Of a DNA stretch of 64,000 nucleotides, positions 51,334 to 59,892 are shown piece by piece. A model generated the notes under the pieces. It was not told where the DNA came from. It did no database searches and saw nothing but the letters and a program-made list of their open reading frames with translations. Every line of letters begins with the position of its first letter. Position 1 is the first letter of the stretch. The position numbers and the translations under genes were made by a program. Source of the stretch: an uncultured Bacteroidota bacterium (GTDB lineage Bacteria; Bacteroidota; Rhodothermia; Rhodothermales; Salinibacteraceae); NCBI GenBank assembly GCA_913056185.1, contig CAJXLV010000004.1:1-64000 (forward strand), in the 5' to 3' direction.

Positions 51334-52941
51334 TCAGCCGTGCACTCTCTTCATCGACGGGCCGGCGGCGCGCACCGTGTCGCTCACCTGGTCGGCGTAC
51401 GCCTCAAAGTTATCGGCAAAATCCCTCGCGAGCTCCTGGGCCTGCCGGTCGTAGGCCTGCGGGTCGTCCCACGTCTGCCGCGGGGTGAGGACGGCGTCGG
51501 GCACGCCGGGGACCCGGTCTGGGATGGAGAGGCCGAAGACGGGATCGCGGGTGCGGGGCACGTCCGCGAGCGTCCCGTCCAGGATGGCGTCCACCATGGC
51601 CCGTGTGTGGTCGAGCTCCATCCGCTGGCCCACGCCGTACGGGCCGCCCGTCATGCCCGTGTTCACGAGCCAGCAGTCCGTGTCGTGGCGCCGGATCTTT
51701 TGGCCCAGGAGGTCGGCGTAGACCGACGGATCGCGCACCATGAACGGCTCGCCGAAGCAGGTGCTAAAGGTGGCCTTCGGCTCGCTCACGCCGGCCTCCG
51801 TTCCGGCCACCTTGGCGGTGTAGCCGCTCAGGAAATGATACATGGCCTGCGCCGGGGTGAGCTCCGAGACGGGCGGCAGTACGCCGAACGCATCGTACGT
51901 GAGGAAGAGGACGTGCTCGGGGTGGGCGCCCTGCCCGTCCTCGGCGGTGTGGGGAAGGGTGGAGAGAGGATACGAGCCGCGCGTGTTCTGCGTGATCGCG
52001 TCGTCCGCGAAGTCCGGTTCGCGGGTGTCGTCCTCCAGGATTACGTTCTCCAGGATCGTCCCGAATTCCTGGGTCGTGGCGTGGATTTCGGGCTCGCTCT
52101 TGGGGGTGATGTCGATCATCTTCGCGTAGCAGCCGCCCTCGAAATTGTACACGCCCCGGTCGCTCCAGCCGTGCTCGTCGTCGCCAATGAGCGTGCGGCT
52201 CGCGTCGGCGGAGAGGGTCGTCTTGCCCGTCCCGCTGAGCCCAAAGAAGACCGCCGTGCGTCCGTCCTCGCCCTCGTTGGCCGAGCAGTGCATGGGGAGC
52301 ACCCCCTCGTCCGTAAGGAGGTAATTGAGCACCGAGAAAATTGATTTCTTGATCTCTCCGCCGTAGTGGGTCCCGCCGATCAAGATCAGGCTCTGCCCGA
52401 TGTCGACGAAGATGGCGGCCTCCGAATTCGTACCGTCGCGCTCCGGGTCGGCCTCAAACTCGCAGAGGTCGACGACCGTAAAACCGGGCTCGAACGAGTT
52501 GGGCACGGGCCCCTCGGGCCGCACGAACATGTTGCGGGCGAACAGGCTGTGCCAGGCCTTCTCCGTGACGATGCGGACGGGGAGTCGGTACTCCTCGTCC
52601 CATCCGGCGTAGAGATCCTGCACGAAGAGGTCGCGGCCCTCGGCGTGCGTGGCCATGCGCTGGTGAAGATGGGTGAACGTGGCTCGGTCCGTAGGCTGGT
52701 TGACTGCGCCCCAGTTGATGGCGTCTGCCACGGCCTCGTCTCGCACGATGAACCGATCGTTTGGGCTGCGGCCGGTGTAGGGATCCGTTCGGGTGACCAG
52801 GGGCCCATTCGCCGCGAGGACGCCCTCGTCTCGGTCGAGCGCCTCCTCGTAGAGCCGCGGCGGCTTGAGGTTGTAGTGAACCGTGTCGGGGGAGAGGTTG
52901 AGACGTTGGAGGTGTGCGTGGATGCGGGGAGGGGCGGACAT
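51334..52941 (-). CDS. pckA: ATP-dependent phosphoenolpyruvate carboxykinase
   Basis: 535-residue PEPCK, converting oxaloacetate and ATP to PEP, CO2 and ADP at the head of gluconeogenesis. The kinase-1a motif FGLSGTGKTTLSAD (about 238-251) and kinase-2 motif LIGDDEHGWSD identify the ATP-dependent family, as does YGGEIKKSIFS with the Mn-binding Lys. RTDPYTGRSPNDRF is the early oxaloacetate-site motif. The ATG at 52941 begins MSAPPRIHAHL. A perfect LacI-type operator centred near 53024 lies 77 bp upstream, matching that of fbp. It converges on tRNA-Gly. Confidence 0.96.
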   Translation of the reverse strand: MSAPPRIHAHLQRLNLSPDTVHYNLKPPRLYEEALDRDEGVLAANGPLVTRTDPYTGRSPNDRFIVRDEAVADAINWGAVNQPTDRATFTHLHQRMATHAEGRDLFVQDLYAGWDEEYRLPVRIVTEKAWHSLFARNMFVRPEGPVPNSFEPGFTVVDLCEFEADPERDGTNSEAAIFVDIGQSLILIGGTHYGGEIKKSIFSVLNYLLTDEGVLPMHCSANEGEDGRTAVFFGLSGTGKTTLSADASRTLIGDDEHGWSDRGVYNFEGGCYAKMIDITPKSEPEIHATTQEFGTILENVILEDDTREPDFADDAITQNTRGSYPLSTLPHTAEDGQGAHPEHVLFLTYDAFGVLPPVSELTPAQAMYHFLSGYTAKVAGTEAGVSEPKATFSTCFGEPFMVRDPSVYADLLGQKIRRHDTDCWLVNTGMTGGPYGVGQRMELDHTRAMVDAILDGTLADVPRTRDPVFGLSIPDRVPGVPDAVLTPRQTWDDPQAYDRQAQELARDFADNFEAYADQVSDTVRAAGPSMKRVHG

Positions 52942-53017
52942 ATCGTTGAGGCAGCGTGGGTCAGCAGGTCGTGCGAGAAGAGAAACCGCCGAAGATCCTT
53001 TTCGCGGCGGTCAGGTG

Positions 53018-53031
53018 TGGAAGCGCTTCCG
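53018..53031 (-). promoter_or_regulatory. LacI-type operator upstream of pckA
   Basis: TGGAAGCGCTTCCG matches the LacI-family consensus TGGAAGCGCTTCCA in 13 of 14 bases and forms a palindrome around a central GCGC. It lies 77 bp before the pckA ATG and 159 bp before the divergent UbiA-like gene. On the minus strand a TTGACT lies directly upstream, possibly part of the promoter. Confidence 0.6.
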
Positions 53032-53064
53032 AGTCAACACTTTCATCCTAAGAGTTCCGGCACG

Positions 53065-53083
53065 GAATTGCCATGAACAATTC
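53065..53083. promoter_or_regulatory. inverted repeat in the pckA / UbiA-like divergent region
   Basis: GAATTG (53065-53070), 7 bases, then CAATTC (53078-53083). The perfect 6-bp arms with a 19-bp span suit a dimeric repressor site. It lies 35 bp from the LacI-type operator and could serve either gene. Confidence 0.35.
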
Positions 53084-53189
53084 GTGGTGTGGGCCGAAAC
53101 CCGGAAGGCCCCGCTGGGTGCGGCCGTATATTTCACGAGTTCGTTGAGAATCTGCATCGATCCGTCTTGTTCGCGTACCGCGGCGCATC

Positions 53190-54050
53190 ATGCTTTCCCT
53201 CCCGTCTTCGTCCTGGACTGCGGCCGTTCGAGGGCTGTTGTACCACGACCCGGCTGTGGTGGGCGGCGTAGCGGTGGCGCTTCTGCTGGGGACCTACGGC
53301 CTTTTCGGAATGGCGGTGGATCTTCCGCTCGTCGTGGCCGGGTTCTGCGCCACCACACTCGTCTACGCTGTGGACCGGGGGTGGAGGGTGCCCGCCGAAG
53401 ACCGGACGAACCGGCCCGGGCGGGTGGCCTGGGTGGAGGGGCACTGGGGTTGGCTTAGGGGGGAGGCGGGCCTTCTGGGTGCACTCGGGGGGGCGATGGT
53501 GCCCGCGCTGGAGCCCTGGACGCTCGTTGGGGCGGGCGCGCTTGGGGCGGTCGCGATGCTGCAGGTGGCGCCCGGACGCTCCGGCCGCGCAGGCCTCACG
53601 GGATTGCCGAAGCCCCTCGTCATTGCAGCCACCTGGGCGGTGGGCGGCGGCCTCCTGCCGCTGGTGGAGGCGGGGCGGCCCCTCGGGCTCGACGCAGCGC
53701 TGTTTGGCGGGTATCGGTTTCTCTTTATTCTTCCCAACCTGCTGCTGGCCGACTGGGCCGACCGAGCGGGCGATGCCGCCGCCGGCCTCGCGCCGTGGAC
53801 GACAGGGTGGACCGCCGGGCAGGTGCGGCGCCTGGCCACGGGGCTGCTCCTCGGGGCGGCTCTGCTGGCGGCCGTGTGGGGCGCCCGCACCCCCCATCCG
53901 GTGCTGCTGTCCATGGACGCCTGGGGGCTGCTTCTGATGCTGGCGGTGGTGTGGCGGCGTCCTGCCCCGCATCCGCGAAGTGCCCTGCTGGCGGACCTCG
54001 TGGTGGCCTGGCCCGTGGTGCCGGCCCTGGGCGCCTGGATGATCGTCTGA
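53190..54050 (+). CDS. UbiA-like prenyltransferase superfamily membrane protein
   Basis: 286 residues with about seven to eight transmembrane helices. The first loop [20 protein letters not shown] resembles the Asp-rich prenyl-diphosphate motif (Asp-x-x-x-Asp) of UbiA enzymes, and a second acidic loop reads [13 protein letters not shown] near 185. The fit is partial: spacing and length are a little off for UbiA, MenA or CyoE, so it may be a divergent member. It is divergent from pckA and 119 bp upstream of asnS. Substrate unknown. Confidence 0.5.
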   Translation: MLSLPSSSWTAAVRGLLYHDPAVVGGVAVALLLGTYGLFGMAVDLPLVVAGFCATTLVYAVDRGWRVPAEDRTNRPGRVAWVEGHWGWLRGEAGLLGALGGAMVPALEPWTLVGAGALGAVAMLQVAPGRSGRAGLTGLPKPLVIAATWAVGGGLLPLVEAGRPLGLDAALFGGYRFLFILPNLLLADWADRAGDAAAGLAPWTTGWTAGQVRRLATGLLLGAALLAAVWGARTPHPVLLSMDAWGLLLMLAVVWRRPAPHPRSALLADLVVAWPVVPALGAWMIV

Positions 54051-54169
54051 CGAAGGCGCTCGCCGACTGGAACCTCAGCCCGCGCCGGTGTATGAGGTGC
54101 ACGGCGCGGCGCCTCGGTCTCACAGCCGCGCTCTTCTCCGTACGCTTTCCACCAGCTTCTCGCCCGCGC

Positions 54170-55732
54170 ATGTCCGACGCTGATTCTTCGCATCCCTCGC
54201 TTCGTCCCGAACGGGAGGGGGGCACCATCGAAGATTTTACCCGCATCGAAGACCTCTCAGCGCACGTCGACGAGACGGTGACCCTGAAGGGGTGGCTCCA
54301 CAACCAGCGCGGCTCCGGGGGGATCAAGTTCCTCATCCTGCGCGATGGCTCCGGCTTTGTGCAGTGCGTTGTCCCGCAGGACGCGGTCGACGAAGAGAGC
54401 TGGGCCGTGGCCGACGATGTGCGGCAGGAGGCCGCTCTCGAAATCACCGGCACTGTAAGCGCCGACGAGCGAGCGCCGGGGGGCTACGAGTTGCAGGTGG
54501 ATCGCATCGAACGGATCGGGGAGTCGGGCGACTATCCCATCACCCCGAAGGAGCACGGGATCGACTTCCTGATGGAGCACCGCCACCTGTGGCTCCGCAG
54601 CGAGAGCCAGTGGGCGGTCATGCGCATCCGCAACCGCGTCATTACGGCCATTCACAACTTCTTCCAGGACCGCGGCTTCCTTCAGACCGACGCGCCCATC
54701 CTGACCGGCAACGCGGTAGAGGGAACCTCGACCCTCTTCGAGCTCGACTACTTCGACGAGGAAAGTGCCTATCTTACCCAGAGCGGCCAGCTGCACGGGG
54801 AAGCGATGGCGATGGCCTACGGCAAAATCTACACGTTCGGCCCCACGTTCCGCGCCGAGAAATCGGCCACCCGCCGCCACCTCACGGAGTTCTGGATGAT
54901 CGAGCCGGAGATGGCGTTCTACGATCTGGAGATGAATGCCCAGCTCGCGGAGGACTTCGTGGCCCACATCGTCCAGGCGGTCCTCGACGACTGTGAACAG
55001 GAGCTGGAAGCGCTGGGGCGCGATACCTCCGTTCTCGAACAGGTGGAGACGCCCTTCCCCCGCATCAGCTACGACGAGGCGGTGGAGCTGCTCCGCAGCG
55101 ACGAGACGGCCCAGATGATTGACGAGCGCATCGAAGCCCTGAACGAAGAGAAGGCCGAACTCCTGGAGGAAAAAGAAGAGAACCAGACCCGCCGCGGGCA
55201 AGCCAAGAAGCACGTCAAGCGCAAGATCGATGCCCGCGAGATCGAGATCAACAAGCGGGTCGACGAGATCGAGGAGGCGCTCCGTAACCTGCCGGACTGG
55301 AAGGCGTCGGCCCAGACGTTCGAGTGGGGCTCCGACTTCGGCGGCGACGACGAGACGGTGCTCACCTGGCACTTCGATCGTCCGGTGATCGTGCACCGCT
55401 TCCCGGCCGAGATCAAGGCGTTTTACATGAAGCGGGACCCGGACGACGACCGTCTGGCGATGGGCATCGATGTGCTTGCGCCGGAGGGCTACGGCGAAAT
55501 CATTGGCGGCGGCGAGCGGGCCACGGACCTCGACTTTCTGAAGGAGCAGATTGAGGCGCACGGCCTGCCGGAAGAGGTGTTCGACTGGTACCTCGACCTC
55601 CGCACGTTTGGCTCGGTGCCCCACAGCGGCTTCGGCCTGGGGCTGGAGCGGACCGTCTCGTGGCTTTGCGGCCGCGACCATGTCCGCGAAACCATTCCGT
55701 TCCCCCGCACCATCGCGCGCCTGCATCCGTAG
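54170..55732 (+). CDS. asnS: asparaginyl-tRNA synthetase with coiled-coil insertion
   Basis: 520-residue class IIb synthetase charging tRNA-Asn. The OB-fold anticodon domain has [19 protein letters not shown] (about 43-61). Motif 2 is [25 protein letters not shown], cited here in parts, and motif 3 is [15 protein letters not shown]. An 80-residue, mostly charged, coiled-coil-like insertion at about 315-375 (with [16 protein letters not shown] and [20 protein letters not shown]) is absent from the usual enzymes of about 430-465 residues. Catalytic motifs on both sides are intact. It is 119 bp after the UbiA-like gene. Confidence 0.93.
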   Translation: MSDADSSHPSLRPEREGGTIEDFTRIEDLSAHVDETVTLKGWLHNQRGSGGIKFLILRDGSGFVQCVVPQDAVDEESWAVADDVRQEAALEITGTVSADERAPGGYELQVDRIERIGESGDYPITPKEHGIDFLMEHRHLWLRSESQWAVMRIRNRVITAIHNFFQDRGFLQTDAPILTGNAVEGTSTLFELDYFDEESAYLTQSGQLHGEAMAMAYGKIYTFGPTFRAEKSATRRHLTEFWMIEPEMAFYDLEMNAQLAEDFVAHIVQAVLDDCEQELEALGRDTSVLEQVETPFPRISYDEAVELLRSDETAQMIDERIEALNEEKAELLEEKEENQTRRGQAKKHVKRKIDAREIEINKRVDEIEEALRNLPDWKASAQTFEWGSDFGGDDETVLTWHFDRPVIVHRFPAEIKAFYMKRDPDDDRLAMGIDVLAPEGYGEIIGGGERATDLDFLKEQIEAHGLPEEVFDWYLDLRTFGSVPHSGFGLGLERTVSWLCGRDHVRETIPFPRTIARLHP

Positions 55733-55866
55733 TGGGCGCCCGTCCCGCGAACGGGGGCGGCCGGGGGGACTGGGCGCCTGGGAGGCCGACGCCCGATACG
55801 AATTGGCAGGGGCCACCCGTTCAGGAAGGCCCACACCGGTAGATTTTCCCAGCTCTGCTCCACGTC

Positions 55867-56598
55867 ATGGTCCGACCTCTCTCGCTTTCCTTCGTCCTCG
55901 TCCTGAGTGTGCTCGCGGGGCCCGCCCCCGCCACTGCGCAGGACGCGCCTCCCGCCACAGTCACGGTGAGTGGAGAGGGAACGGCGGCGGCCGCCCCCGA
56001 CCGCGCGGTGGTCCGGTTTGGGGTCGTCACGCGGGCCCCGACCGCCGAGGAGGCGCGCCGCCGCAACGCCACGTCCGCCCGTGACGCGATGAACGCAGTA
56101 CGGGCCCTCGACATTTCCGAGCAGCAGTTGCGAATGGAGAGCCTGCGCCTGCAGCCGCGCTACGAGTACAACGACGAAAAAAACCGCCGCGAGCTTCGCG
56201 GATACACGGCCACCCGTCACGTGGTCGCCGAGGTGGACAGCCTCGACGTGCTGCCGCAGCTTGTGGCGGACGTCGTGGCGGAGGGGGCCAACCGGCTCGA
56301 TGCCATCGACTACCAGCTTCGAGACCGTGCAGCTCTGCGCAACGAGGCGCTCCGCAGCGCGGCCGGGGCGGCCCGTGAAAAAGCGCAACTGCTCAGCGAA
56401 TCTCTGGGGGCCGTGCTCGGGCCGGTCCGCACCATCACCGAGCAAAAATTTGACATTGTACGCCCCACTCCGCAGGCGCGTTCGGTCCAGATGGCCACGA
56501 AAGCGACAGGCGCCCAGGCGGAGCCAGAAGCCTACGCCGCGGGCGAGATTGAGGTTGGGGCCCAGGTGCAGGTGGTATTTGACCTCCGTACCAACTGA
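55867..56598 (+). CDS. SIMPL (DUF541) domain periplasmic protein
   Basis: 243 residues. The signal peptide VRPLSLSFVLVLSVLAG ends ATAQ. Then ATVTVSGEGTAAAAPDRAVVRFGV opens the SIMPL domain, followed by SLRLQPRYEYNDEKNRRELRGYTA and the family repeat EALRSAAGAAREKAQLLSESLG. SIMPL proteins are secreted and associated with oxidative stress or signalling in a few studied cases; the mechanism is unknown. It is 134 bp after asnS and convergent with the DUF779 gene. Confidence 0.88.
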   Translation: MVRPLSLSFVLVLSVLAGPAPATAQDAPPATVTVSGEGTAAAAPDRAVVRFGVVTRAPTAEEARRRNATSARDAMNAVRALDISEQQLRMESLRLQPRYEYNDEKNRRELRGYTATRHVVAEVDSLDVLPQLVADVVAEGANRLDAIDYQLRDRAALRNEALRSAAGAAREKAQLLSESLGAVLGPVRTITEQKFDIVRPTPQARSVQMATKATGAQAEPEAYAAGEIEVGAQVQVVFDLRTN

Positions 56599-56602
56599 GT
56601 CG

Positions 56603-56635
56603 TGTCGTCACGACGGCTGTGTCGTCACGAAGCGG
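56603..56635. repeat. 12-bp direct repeat with 17-bp period
   Basis: TGTCGTCACGA occurs at 56603-56613 and again at 56620-56630, right after the SIMPL stop codon and within the start of the DUF779 3' end. It is a partial tandem duplication of 17 bp. Confidence 0.6.
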
Positions 56636-57008
56636 CCTGCTCCACCGGCTCCAGCCGTGCGTACTCGTCGTCGCTGAAGAGACGCGAGCGCACCACGAAG
56701 CGCACGCCCAGAGGGATCTCCAGGGAGAAGCTGGCCCCGCGCCCCTCTTCTACGTCGATGGTGAGTTGCATGTGCTCCCAGTACTCGAACTGGTCGCGGG
56801 CCATGTAGAAGGGACAATCGTGGAGGTCGCCCAGGTACACGTCGCTCGTCCCGAGCCGAAAATCGCCCTGTTCATAACACATGGGCGCGGAACCGTCGCA
56901 GCAGCCACCGCTCTGGTGAAACATGAGCGGGCCGTGCCGCTCGCGAAGCTGATCAATGACGGCTTTGGCGTCGTCGGTCGCGACAACGCGGGGCGGGGAA
57001 GACGGCAT
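56625..57008 (-). CDS. DUF779 protein
   Basis: 127 residues of the DUF779 family, a small protein with conserved cysteines in QSGGCCDGSAPMC (about 33-45) and the motif HDCPFYMARDQFEYWEH. DUF779 genes frequently sit beside acetaldehyde dehydrogenases of the ExaC/AldA kind, and that is exactly the arrangement here: the dehydrogenase is upstream on the same strand. Function is unknown but the Cys cluster hints at metal or redox chemistry. The gap to the dehydrogenase is a long 266 bp. Confidence 0.9.
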   Translation of the reverse strand: MPSSPPRVVATDDAKAVIDQLRERHGPLMFHQSGGCCDGSAPMCYEQGDFRLGTSDVYLGDLHDCPFYMARDQFEYWEHMQLTIDVEEGRGASFSLEIPLGVRFVVRSRLFSDDEYARLEPVEQAAS

Positions 57009-57274
57009 GGCAAGGAGGGAACCTCAAGAGGAAATTTGGGAGAGAAGGAGGATCATTGGGCGAGCTCCGCGGTCCCGCTCGGAACGATCTGCACCACTCG
57101 GTCGGTGAATTCGGCCGGTGACGGCCGCCTCCCGAACGCGTTCGAAGGGGCCGCTGATGGCGTCCCGTGCCCGTGGTTTCCCGTGCGCAGGACGGAGGAC
57201 GACACCGCCTCCGTCCCGCGTACGTCTCCGGAACCGCGAGCCGACAGAACGAAGAGGGCGCAACATGGGAAGAC

Positions 57275-58804
57275 TTAGAAAAAGCCCATCGGCTCCTCGT
57301 CGTAGCTGACGAGCATGTTCTTCGTCTGGCGGTAATGGTCGAGCATCATCTTGTGGTTCTCGCGCCCGAACCCGCTCTTCTTGTAGCCCCCAAACGCCGC
57401 GTGGGCGGGGTAGAGGTGGTAGCAGTTCACCCATACGCGGCCCGCCTCAATGGCCCGCGGCACGCGGTACAGCTCGTGCGCATCGCGCGTCCACACGCCG
57501 GCCCCGAGGCCGTAGAGCGTGTCGTTGGAAATCTCGATGGCCTCGTCCACGTCCTTGAACGTCGTGAGGCTCGTCACCGGCCCAAAGATTTCTTCCTGGA
57601 ACACACGCATCTTATTGTGTCCGCGGAAGATCGTGGGCTTGATGTAGTAGCCCTTGTCAGCGGGCTCCCCATCGCCGCCAGCCGCCACGGCCACTCCCTC
57701 GGCCACCTCCCCGCCCGTGAGCACCTCGGCTCCTTCCTCACGCCCCACCTCAAAGTAGTTCTGGATCTTCTTGTACTGGTCGTTGGAGGCCTGCGCGCCC
57801 ACCTGCGTTTCGGAGTCGAGCGGGTGGCCCACGGTGATGTTTTTCACGCGCTCCACCACCGCCTCCGTAAACGCGTCCGCAATCGACTCCTGCACGAGGA
57901 TGCGGGACGGACACGTGCAGACCTCACCCTGGTTGAGGGCAAACATCGCCGCGCCCTCCAGCGCCTTGTCCCAGAACGAGCCGTCGGCGTTCTGCACGCT
58001 CTCAAAGAACACGTTTGGGCTCTTGCCGCCCAGCTCCATCGTCACACGCGTCAGGTTTTCGGAGGCGTACTGCATGACGAGGCGGCCGGTCGTGGTTTCG
58101 CCGGTGAAGGCCACCTTCGCGATGCGGTCCGATTGTGCGAGGGGCTTGCCCACCTCCGGGCCGTAGCCCTGCACCACATTCAGCACCCCGTCCGGCAGCA
58201 CGTCGGCCTCGTCGACCAGGCGCAGCCACTCCATGATGGAGACCGGGGTCTGCTCGGCGGGCTTCACGACCGTGCAGTTGCCCGCCGCCAGGGCCGGGGC
58301 AATTTTCCAGGCCGCCATCAGCAGCGGAAAGTTCCACGGAATGATCTGGCCGACCACCCCCAGCGGCTCCGGCACATGCATCGCCACCGTGTCCGAGTCC
58401 AGTTCCGCCATGGAGCCCTCCTCCGCCCGAATGACCCCCGCAAAGTACCGGAAATGATCCACCACCAGCGGCAGGTCCGCGTTCAGCGTTTCGCGGATCG
58501 GCTTCCCGTTGTCGACCGTGTCGACGCGGGCAAGATATTCCAAGTTTTCTTCCGTGATGTCCGCAATGGCATTCAGGATCTGCGCACGCTCAGACGCCGG
58601 CACGCGGCCCCAGTCGGCCTTCGCCGCGTGGGCGGCGTCCAGGGCGCGCTCCACATCCGCGTCCGAAGAGCGGGCGACCTGACAGTAGGTCTCGCCGTCG
58701 ATGGGGGAGGGGTTGTCAAAATATTCGCCATCCACCGGCTCGACGAACGCGCCGTCGATGTAGTTGCCGTAGGTGTCCTGGAGGGAAGGGCGGTCGTAGA
58801 TCAT
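57275..58804 (-). CDS. NAD-dependent aldehyde dehydrogenase, ExaC/AcoD type
   Basis: 509-residue ALDH. The Rossmann region [19 protein letters not shown] and [12 protein letters not shown] bind NAD. Glu257 (MELGGKSPN) is the general base and Cys296 ([11 protein letters not shown]) the nucleophile. The Cys-Thr-Cys-Pro-Ser-Arg form and [19 protein letters not shown] are typical of acetaldehyde dehydrogenases such as ExaC and AcoD. The start is ATG 58804 (MIYDRPSLQ). It is divergently transcribed from an AraC regulator and followed by the DUF779 gene, so aldehyde-induced control by AraC is likely. A weak LacI-type site lies 53 bp upstream. Confidence 0.93.
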   Translation of the reverse strand: MIYDRPSLQDTYGNYIDGAFVEPVDGEYFDNPSPIDGETYCQVARSSDADVERALDAAHAAKADWGRVPASERAQILNAIADITEENLEYLARVDTVDNGKPIRETLNADLPLVVDHFRYFAGVIRAEEGSMAELDSDTVAMHVPEPLGVVGQIIPWNFPLLMAAWKIAPALAAGNCTVVKPAEQTPVSIMEWLRLVDEADVLPDGVLNVVQGYGPEVGKPLAQSDRIAKVAFTGETTTGRLVMQYASENLTRVTMELGGKSPNVFFESVQNADGSFWDKALEGAAMFALNQGEVCTCPSRILVQESIADAFTEAVVERVKNITVGHPLDSETQVGAQASNDQYKKIQNYFEVGREEGAEVLTGGEVAEGVAVAAGGDGEPADKGYYIKPTIFRGHNKMRVFQEEIFGPVTSLTTFKDVDEAIEISNDTLYGLGAGVWTRDAHELYRVPRAIEAGRVWVNCYHLYPAHAAFGGYKKSGFGRENHKMMLDHYRQTKNMLVSYDEEPMGFF

Positions 58805-58856
58805 GGGGGACACATGAGATTTGTAGAAACTCTGTGACAAGTGTAGAAGTAATGAA

Positions 58857-58870
58857 CAAAAGCGCTTCCG
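58857..58870. promoter_or_regulatory. weak LacI-type operator in the ALDH/AraC divergent region
   Basis: CAAAAGCGCTTCCG has a perfect AAGCGCTT core and a perfect right half (GCTTCC), but a degenerate left edge, compared with TGGAAGCGCTTCCA. It lies 53 bp upstream of the aldehyde dehydrogenase ATG and 104 bp from that of the AraC gene. Confidence 0.35.
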
Positions 58871-58973
58871 GCCTGCGCTTGTGGATTCCTCCGAAGCCAT
58901 GCCGCAATGCTTGCACCTCACGCCCTGCCCCCCAGGGCCTCCCTCGTCTCGTTGCCGCTTCCCTCATTACGCC

Positions 58974-59882
58974 ATGTCGTCTCTGGACGTATTTCGCCCT
59001 GATCGCCCGCCGGAGGTCCTGGTCGAAGACCGGGCCAGTGTCAGTGGCGATGAGCTTGAGTTTTCCGTGTACGACACGCATCAGCCCGCGGAGGGGGTAT
59101 CTTTACAGACGCCGCACCTGCTGTACTGTGGGATGGTGACGGGGCGCAAGGTGGTGCACGCAGAAGAAGGGGAGGCATTCGCATTTGTGCCCGGTCAGTC
59201 TCTGGTCCTGCCCCCGGGAGCGCGCGTGACCATCGACTTTCCGGACGCCGACCGCCAGACTCCCACTACGTGCCTCACTCTGGCCCTGGCCCCAAGCAAG
59301 GTGCAGCGCATCCTGGAGCGGGTCCGTCGTCCCTCGTCGCTGGTGTCGGAAGACTGGACGGCGCCGGACGCTCCGGTGCTCATGGACAATGCGCCGGGCC
59401 TGGAGCAGGCGCTGCGTACGCTCGCGGGGCTCTTTGCCGGGGCCCACCCCCATCGCGACGCGCTGATCGACATCAACGTTGCCGAGCTTGTGGTGCGCAT
59501 GCTCCAGACGGAGGCGCGCACGCTGCTGCTGGACCAGACGGAGGCCGCGGACCACGGCCTCGCGGCGGCCCTGCGCTACGTGCACCGGCACCTGGACCGC
59601 CACATTGCGGTGCAGGAGTTGGCGGAGGCGGCGTGCATGAGTCCCTCCACGCTCCACCGCACGTTTCGCCAGGCGCTTGGCACGACACCGCTGCAGTACA
59701 TGACGGACGTCCGCATGCAACGGGCACAAGAGCTCCTGCGAGACCCAGCGCGGACGGTGACGGCGGTGTCGTACGACCTTGGGTTCGACAGTGTGAGCCA
59801 CTTCATCAAGACGTTTAAGAAGCACGTGGGCGATACGCCGAAGGTGTACCAGGACCGGGTAACCGGGGAGGACGCGGCGTGA
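58974..59882 (+). CDS. AraC family transcriptional regulator
   Basis: 302 residues. An N-terminal AraC_N-type sensing domain (about 15-190) includes GEAFAFVPGQSLVLPPG. The C-terminal double helix-turn-helix (about 205-300) includes HIAVQELAEAACMSPSTLHRTFRQ and GFDSVSHFIKTFKKHVGDTP, the AraC signature. The start ATG at 58974 (MSSLDVFRPD) is chosen over an in-frame start at 58881. It is divergent from the aldehyde dehydrogenase gene, the usual place for its regulator, so aldehyde or alcohol sensing is the best guess. Confidence 0.9.
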   Translation: MSSLDVFRPDRPPEVLVEDRASVSGDELEFSVYDTHQPAEGVSLQTPHLLYCGMVTGRKVVHAEEGEAFAFVPGQSLVLPPGARVTIDFPDADRQTPTTCLTLALAPSKVQRILERVRRPSSLVSEDWTAPDAPVLMDNAPGLEQALRTLAGLFAGAHPHRDALIDINVAELVVRMLQTEARTLLLDQTEAADHGLAAALRYVHRHLDRHIAVQELAEAACMSPSTLHRTFRQALGTTPLQYMTDVRMQRAQELLRDPARTVTAVSYDLGFDSVSHFIKTFKKHVGDTPKVYQDRVTGEDAA

Positions 59883-59892
59883 GTCGCGTCTG

